Origin: Salinivirgaceae bacterium
GTDB taxonomy: Bacteria; Bacteroidota; Bacteroidia; Bacteroidales; SZUA-534
Assembly: GCA_016342715.1 (NCBI GenBank)
Contig: JAEINW010000032.1
Location: 1-32,297 of the forward strand
Direction: 5' to 3'
DNA length: 32,297 nucleotides
Position 1 is the stretch's first letter; each line of letters opens with the position of its first letter. The position numbers and the translations under genes were made by a program. Shown here piece by piece: positions 28,577 through 32,297 of this stretch. The notes under the pieces are model-generated. The model was given only the letters and a program-made list of their open reading frames with translations. It was not told where the DNA came from and made no database searches.

Positions 28577-28677
28577 GTATCAAGTATCAAGAAGGAAAAT
28601 ATTGCTTAATAGCTAAATGTAATCTTGATACTTGAATCTTTTTTACTTGATACTAATTACTTAATACTTGATACTAT
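28577..28677. repeat. Heptamer repeat spacer with a 13-bp stem-loop
   Basis: The right part reads in 7-bp steps as variants of ATACTTG / ATACTTA / ATACTAA. The left part carries the same motif on the other strand, giving perfect arms TCAAGTATCAAGA (28580-28592) and TCTTGATACTTGA (28623-28635), followed by ATCTTTTTTAC. It could act as a leaky terminator that lowers expression of the downstream membrane subunit. It shares its unit with the spacer at 29652. Confidence 0.65.
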
Positions 28678-28682
28678 AAAAA

Positions 28683-29624
28683 ATGAAAGAAGAATTAATT
28701 ATTAGCGGAAGAATGAATCCTAAAATTGACCCGGTACTTCATGCCTGGGGCTGGGAGATTCCAACCTATTTATTTCTTGGTGGTTTAGCCGCAGGATTGC
28801 TTTTTTTTGCCGGATTATATTATTTATTGGGTAAAGAAAAAGTGTATTCGGTAGCCGTAAGAAAAGCACCTGTTTTAATACCTATTATTTTAGTAGTGGG
28901 TTTACTCGCCTTGTTTATTGATTTGCATCACAAGCCTTACTTTTGGAGACTTTATACTACCATAAAAATTCAATCGCCCATGAGTTGGGGAGCTTGGACA
29001 TTAATGGCTGTAACTCCATTATCAATGGTTTGGGCGGCAATTAATATACGAGAATGGTTCCCAAATTGGGATTTGAAATATACTTGGATTAAAGATATTG
29101 AAGAATTCATTACAGGATATAAAAAATACATGGCATGGGCTATGGTATTGTTTGGTGTTATTTTAGGTATCTATACCGGAATATTACTATCGGCATTTAA
29201 TGCGCGTCCTCTTTGGAATACTTCAATTTTAGGACCTTTGTTTTTAGCTTCAGGACTCTCAGCTGGATCGGCTGTAATTATGCTGTTATCAAAGAATCAT
29301 AATGAGCGAAAAGTATTTGCTAGAATAGACTTGATATTAATTGGTATAGAATTATTCTTTATCGTTCATATGTTCATGGGATTTCAGGCAAGTACGCAAG
29401 TTCAGATTGATGCATCACATATATTTCTGGGGGGTGAATTAACTGCAGCATTTTGGATTTTTGTAGTTGTTTTAGGAATGCTTGTTCCCGCGGCACTTGA
29501 AGTTATGGAATTGAGAAAAATAAAAGTGCCTGTAATCATTCCGGTGGTTTTAATTTTATTTGGCAGCTTTATGTTGCGATGGTTAATAACCTATGGGGGA
29601 CAATTAAGCAGGTACCTGTACTAA
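28683..29624 (+). CDS. nrfD: NrfD/PsrC-family integral membrane quinol subunit
   Basis: 313 aa, with about eight hydrophobic segments, the first at about 26-48 (PTYLFLGGLAAGLLFFAG). The WGWEIPTYLFLGGLAAG region is the typical NrfD/PsrC opening. Polar residues near membrane ends (DLHHKPYFWRLYT near 80-92, and MSWGAWTLM) fit the quinone-site region of PsrC. It anchors the complex in the inner membrane and exchanges electrons and protons with menaquinol. The gene follows the ferredoxin after a 122-bp repeat-filled gap, so it is probably in the same transcript but may be expressed at a different level. I cannot tell from sequence whether it couples to proton translocation. Confidence 0.88.
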   Translation: MKEELIISGRMNPKIDPVLHAWGWEIPTYLFLGGLAAGLLFFAGLYYLLGKEKVYSVAVRKAPVLIPIILVVGLLALFIDLHHKPYFWRLYTTIKIQSPMSWGAWTLMAVTPLSMVWAAINIREWFPNWDLKYTWIKDIEEFITGYKKYMAWAMVLFGVILGIYTGILLSAFNARPLWNTSILGPLFLASGLSAGSAVIMLLSKNHNERKVFARIDLILIGIELFFIVHMFMGFQASTQVQIDASHIFLGGELTAAFWIFVVVLGMLVPAALEVMELRKIKVPVIIPVVLILFGSFMLRWLITYGGQLSRYLY

Positions 29625-29651
29625 CACAATTGATAAATATAATAAATCTCA

Positions 29652-29768
29652 ATACTTTTTTTATACTAAAATACTTGATACTTAATACTAATTGCTTGAT
29701 ACTTAATACTAAAATACTTAATACTTGATACTAATTTTTTGATACTTATAACTTGACACTAAATACTA
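29652..29768 (+). repeat. ATACTTR heptamer tandem array
   Basis: The spacer reads almost without break as 7-mers: ATACTTG, ATACTTA, ATACTAA, TTGCTTG, ATACTTA, ATACTAA, (one extra A), ATACTTA, ATACTTG, ATACTAA, TTTTTTG, ATACTTA, TAACTTG, ACACTAA, ATACTAT. About 15 units separate the NrfD and first YeeE/YedE genes. No protein or CRISPR-like structure is present. Slippage could change the spacing between strains. Confidence 0.8.
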
Positions 29769-29776
29769 TTTAAAAT

Positions 29777-30292
29777 ATGAAAAAGAATAAATACATAAAT
29801 CCATATCTCGGAGGCGTATTGCTGGGATTAGTTTTATTGGCTTCTAATTTTATTTCAGGAAGAGGATTAGGTGCTAGTGGAGCCTTAAAAAGTGTGGTTG
29901 TACAGGGTGTAAATATCATTACTCCAGATCATGCTGAAAACGCTGTATTCTATAAAGAATATAACGATGCACACAAGAAAGGACCAATGAAATCGTGGTT
30001 GGTATTTGAAATGCTGGGTGTTGTGGTTGGTGCCTTTGTTAGTGGAGCATTAGCCGGAAGACTTAAATTTAAAGTGGAACATTCTCCAAAAATTACGTCA
30101 AAACGACGATTGGTTTTTGCTTTAATGGGAGGGGTTCTTTTTGGTTTTGGTTCACAATTAGGAAGAGGTTGTACTTCTGGCTCTGCATTGAGTGGAATGG
30201 CCGTGCTTTCAGTTGGAGGAATTATTACCATGGCTGCAATATTTGGTACAGGCTATGCTTTAGCTTATTTCTTCCGTAAAAATTGGATCTAA
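29777..30292 (+). CDS. YeeE/YedE-family sulfur transporter, half-size protein A
   Basis: 171 aa. Hydrophobic segments lie near 9-24, 73-95, 111-127 and 142-166. The only cysteine is C132 in GRGCTSG (129-135), the conserved cysteine motif of YeeE/YedE (TsuA-type) thiosulfate transporters. Full-length TsuA proteins have about 330 residues with two such halves; this is one half, and the next gene appears to be the other. A 40-70 loop with charged residues (DHAENAVFYKEYNDAHKKG) is predicted between the first and second segments. The likely role is moving thiosulfate or another sulfane-sulfur compound across the inner membrane with its partner. The neighbouring sulfur-reductase genes support this. 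Substrate and direction are inference. Confidence 0.82.
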   Translation: MKKNKYINPYLGGVLLGLVLLASNFISGRGLGASGALKSVVVQGVNIITPDHAENAVFYKEYNDAHKKGPMKSWLVFEMLGVVVGAFVSGALAGRLKFKVEHSPKITSKRRLVFALMGGVLFGFGSQLGRGCTSGSALSGMAVLSVGGIITMAAIFGTGYALAYFFRKNWI

Positions 30293-30297
30293 ATTAG

Positions 30298-30367
30298 TCA
30301 GCAGTTCTCAGTCTCCAAGTCCACAGTCTCTATAAATAGGCTGCCAACTGAAGACTGAAGACTTGAA
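30298..30367. repeat. CAGTC-type short repeats in inverted halves
   Basis: The left half reads CAGTT, CTCAGTC, CCAAGTC, CACAGTC. The right half carries the same words on the other strand (AACTGAAGACTGAAGACTTG). The units are again about 7 bp but unrelated in sequence to ATACTTR. The spacer up to 30435 is otherwise AT-rich with no gene. Confidence 0.55.
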
Positions 30368-30435
30368 AATAGAAAGTAGAATAGATTAGAATAAAGGAAA
30401 AGATAATTATTAATACAATGATAAAATAAGAAAAT

Positions 30436-31026
30436 ATGGGACCTTTAATAGTTAATGAAATAATATCGTCGAGTGTTAACTTTTTGATGGCTTTTTTAAT
30501 AGGAATAGGTTTTGGTTTTGTGCTTGAATCAAGTGGATTCTCGTCTAGCAGAAAACTGGCCGGAGTATTCTATGGCTACGATACAGTAGTGTTAAAAGTA
30601 TTTTTTACCGCCGCAATTACCGCTGCCATCGGATTGTTGTTTTTTAGCCTTTTTGGTTGGATCGATTTAAGCCTAGTTTATGTGAATCCAACATTTTTGC
30701 CATCGGCAATAGCCGGAGGCGTAATTATGGGAGCAGGGTTTATTATGGGTGGTTTTTGTCCAGGTACTAGTGTTTGTGCAGCAGTAATTGGAAAAATTGA
30801 TGCCATGGTTTTTATTGGCGGTATTATTCTTGGAATTATTGTTTTTGCTGAAGGCTATCCTTTATGGGAAAGTTTCTATAAAAGTGGATTCATGGGCACA
30901 CCAAGAATGAGCGATTGGTTAGGTTGGTCGCAAGGAGTTTTTGCATTTGTTATGGTGCTTGCGGCATTTGCCATGTTTTTTATTGGTGAGTGGGCTGAAA
31001 AAAAATTTCCACAAAAAGAATATTAA
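30436..31026 (+). CDS. YeeE/YedE-family sulfur transporter, half-size protein B
   Basis: 196 aa. Hydrophobic segments lie near 15-33, 52-74, 90-107, 122-140 and 166-184. The conserved motif is GGFCPGTSVCA (106-115) with cysteines C108 and C114, the counterpart of GRGCTSG in protein A. The early GIGFGFVLESSGFSSSRKLAGVF resembles the start of the second YeeE/YedE half (also catalogued as DUF6691-like in some Bacteroidota). Together the two proteins would supply three channel cysteines, the number reported for the single-chain thiosulfate transporter TsuA. The gene follows protein A after a 143-bp gap with CAGTC repeats. Working as a heteromer with protein A is likely but not proven by sequence. 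Confidence 0.8.
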   Translation: MGPLIVNEIISSSVNFLMAFLIGIGFGFVLESSGFSSSRKLAGVFYGYDTVVLKVFFTAAITAAIGLLFFSLFGWIDLSLVYVNPTFLPSAIAGGVIMGAGFIMGGFCPGTSVCAAVIGKIDAMVFIGGIILGIIVFAEGYPLWESFYKSGFMGTPRMSDWLGWSQGVFAFVMVLAAFAMFFIGEWAEKKFPQKEY

Positions 31027-31038
31027 ATCTTACCTAAG

Positions 31039-31189
31039 TTGAGCGATTTGAATAAAATGAAAAGCGCTATACTTAGAGTTAACCCCGACCTAGAAATTGT
31101 TGGTTTTCACAATTTGAGTGAAATGAAAAATTTGAAAACCTTACAATAACTCAGTCGATTGAGCAGAATAGCGATAGCTAATCGCTCAA
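31039..31189. repeat. ~150-bp nested palindrome between the transporter and rhodanese genes
   Basis: Successive pairings nest inside one another: TTGAGCGATT/AATCGCTCAA (31039-31048 with 31180-31189), CGCTAT/ATAGCG (31065-31070 with 31168-31173), ACT-ta-GAGTT/AACTC-AGT (31071-31080 with 31148-31155), ATTGT/ACAAT (31096-31100 with 31143-31147) and GGTTTTCA/TGAAAACC (31102-31109 with 31133-31140). This order suggests one long imperfect hairpin, either an RNA structure or a decayed small mobile element. A 30-codon ORF (31057-31149) lies inside it but is poorly supported. Confidence 0.55.
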
Positions 31190-31227
31190 TTTGGGTCTTA
31201 GTTAAAAACACTATAAATTTTGTTAAA

Positions 31228-31872
31228 ATGAAAGATTTCTTTAAAAATATTAAACCACGAATAATTCTCGCAATAGGTATTATTCCCCTAGCTTTAATGC
31301 TTGCTTTTGTGCCTGAAAATAGAACAGTTCCTTATAAACTTACTATTGAAGAATTAGTTAACCAGATAACCGAAGGTGCACAATACTTTACTGCCGACCA
31401 AATTGCCGATTACATTGTGCAAAAAGATCCATCGATTCAATTAATTGATGTTCGCTCAAGCGATGAGTTTGATTCGTATCATTTGCCCGGAGCAATAAAT
31501 ATTCCTTTGTCAGATATTCTTTCGGAAGATTTGGAGGGCTATCTTGATCAGGATGTGAAGAACAATGTATTTTACAGCAATGGTACTGTTAATGCCAACC
31601 AAGCATGGATTATTTGTAAGCAGCGTGGATTTAAAAATAATTATGTATTGCAAGGAGGACTTAATTATTGGGCCGAAAATATTATCAATCCTCAAAAGCC
31701 TGACGACATTGCGCCAAGCGACGAATTTGCCAAGTACGATTTCAGAAAAGCAATGAGCGCCGCTTTAGGAGGAGGTACACTAGAAACAAAAACAGAAGAA
31801 GTACAAACTAATGCTGCATTGCCAGCTATAACAAAAAAGAAAAAGAAGAAAAAAGCTGCTGGAGGCTGCTAA
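31228..31872 (+). CDS. Membrane-anchored rhodanese-fold protein lacking the catalytic Cys
   Basis: 214 aa from the ATG at 31228. The ORF-track start at 31159 is a TTG inside the palindrome and adds 23 unlikely residues. One membrane segment at about 11-28 anchors the protein, and the rest should face the periplasm. The rhodanese domain spans about 52-150: LIDVRSSDEF (72-81), HLPGAINIP (85-93) and the end VLQGGLNYW (140-148). In active rhodaneses the loop after the central strand reads Y-C-x-x-G; here it is FYSNGTVNANQA, with Ser117 where Cys is expected. The only cysteines are C130 and the last residue, C214. The tail has seven lysines and ends AAGGC. TTG-N20-TAAATTTT directly upstream is a near-consensus promoter. 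The likely job is binding or relaying sulfur for the PsrABC/YeeE system, perhaps through C214, but ordinary sulfurtransferase activity is doubtful. Confidence 0.78.
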   Translation: MKDFFKNIKPRIILAIGIIPLALMLAFVPENRTVPYKLTIEELVNQITEGAQYFTADQIADYIVQKDPSIQLIDVRSSDEFDSYHLPGAINIPLSDILSEDLEGYLDQDVKNNVFYSNGTVNANQAWIICKQRGFKNNYVLQGGLNYWAENIINPQKPDDIAPSDEFAKYDFRKAMSAALGGGTLETKTEEVQTNAALPAITKKKKKKKAAGGC

Positions 31873-31904
31873 TAGCTAAAAGTACTTAATGCATAAATTT
31901 TTAT

Positions 31905-31943
31905 AGACCTGCTTGGATTAAATGCCTTTCAGGTCTTGTTTTT
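31905..31943 (+). terminator. Terminator of the sulfur operon
   Basis: AGACCTG (31905-31911) and CAGGTCT (31930-31936) form a 7-bp stem with an 18-nt loop, followed by TGTTTTTG. It lies 33 bases after the rhodanese-like stop codon. The T-tract is short but the position fits the end of the operon. Confidence 0.65.
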
Positions 31944-32297
31944 GCAATAGTGCTATTTAGTTGGTTTGCTTGCTAAGCATCTCCAAGATGCTAAGTAACT
32001 TACATTAAACTAATTTTCATTCATTGTCAAGAAAGGCTTCCATTAAGTTTTATTTTTTCATTTAATTTTATATGGTTATCCCTATGTCAACCTAAATTAA
32101 AAAATTAGAAAAGGTGGTTTAAAAAAGTCGGTTAATACATTCAGACAATTAATTGCCTGTAAGGCATATTTATTTCAGCCGGAGGCATCGCCTCCGGTAT
32201 TGAACATGTGAAAAATCGTTGCAGAAATATTAATGATAATTGATACCCAAATTGAGCGATTCTCGCTCACGATTTAGTTCTTGTAAGTATTTCACTG
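31944..32297. other. Gene-free right end with short REP-like palindromes
   Basis: No ORF is supported. Seen here: AGCATCT-CCA-AGATGCT (31976-31992); the pair TGCCT-GTA-AGGCA (32154-32166) and CCGGAGGC-ATC-GCCTCCGG (32179-32197), 12 bp apart and GC-richer than their surroundings; and GAGCGA-TTC-TCGCTC (32254-32268), which shares TTGAGCGATT with the palindrome at 31039. The paired hairpins look like a dispersed intergenic repeat of Bacteroidota, but copy number elsewhere is unknown. Confidence 0.5.

Noticed and set aside
29652-29768. Possible CRISPR array
   Set aside because: The units are 7 bp with no unique spacers of constant length, and no cas genes are present.
31057-31149. 30-codon ORF starting MKSAILRVNPDLEIVGF between the transporter and rhodanese-like genes
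   Set aside because: It has protein-like composition but lies wholly inside the nested palindrome, has no ribosome binding site and resembles no family I know. Left as a possibility only.
31159-31227. N-terminal extension of the rhodanese-like gene from a TTG start
   Set aside because: The extension overlaps the palindrome, adds hydrophilic residues before a normal membrane anchor, and an ATG at 31228 has a near-consensus promoter.

Overview
The window looks like Bacteroidota DNA, probably a marine or sediment Bacteroidales/Marinilabiliales-type anaerobe or facultative anaerobe. It is AT-rich. Two giant secreted proteins end in type IX secretion (T9SS) sorting domains. A BlaI / M56-M23 regulatory pair is present. 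Most starts lack Shine-Dalgarno sequences, and at least one promoter fits the Bacteroidota TTG / TAnnTTTG pattern. The genus cannot be fixed from the sequence alone.

Layout. (1) 1-330: the 5' remnant of a CapA-family gene, cut off after about 45 family-like codons, with a 13-bp inverted repeat over its start. (2) 331-2050, minus strand: blaI and a BlaR1-like M56 peptidase whose sensor part is an M23 (LytM) peptidase domain. Upstream is a promoter and operator with essentially no leader. (3) 2051-2351: a palindrome-rich spacer and the terminator of the next gene. (4) 2352-16238, minus strand: a 4628-aa secreted repeat protein built from five GPGGVG-headed modules with twelve Calx-beta-like domains, DUF2341 and LamG-like domains, and a T9SS tail. 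(5) 16745-25462, minus strand: a 2905-aa secreted protein with two N-terminal jelly-roll-like repeats, three ~900-residue beta-strand mega-repeats and a C-terminal ~190 aa paralogous to that of the first giant. (6) 25463-25786: a divergent control region with three strong dyads. (7) 25787-31872, plus strand: a sulfur-respiration cluster. It encodes a Tat-exported molybdopterin catalytic subunit (PsrA/PhsA type), a four-cluster ferredoxin subunit (PsrB type), an NrfD/PsrC membrane subunit, two half-size YeeE/YedE sulfur transporters and a membrane-anchored rhodanese-fold protein that lacks the catalytic Cys. (8) 31873-32297: a terminator and short REP-like palindromes.

How the genes may work together. 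The PsrABC-type complex would pass electrons from menaquinol (NrfD) through four [4Fe-4S] clusters to a periplasmic Mo centre that reduces polysulfide, thiosulfate or a similar sulfur compound. The YeeE/YedE pair would move a sulfur species across the inner membrane, and the rhodanese-like protein could bind or relay sulfane sulfur on the outer face. The substrate is inferred from family and neighbourhood, not shown. The spacers of this cluster are unusual: two hold 7-bp-periodic ATACTTR repeats, one holds CAGTC-type repeats in inverted halves, and one is a ~150-bp nested palindrome.

The most interesting items are the cysteine-less rhodanese with a poly-Lys/AAGGC tail beside a split YeeE/YedE pair, the heptamer-repeat spacers within the operon, and the regular four-times-three Calx-beta architecture of the 4628-aa protein.
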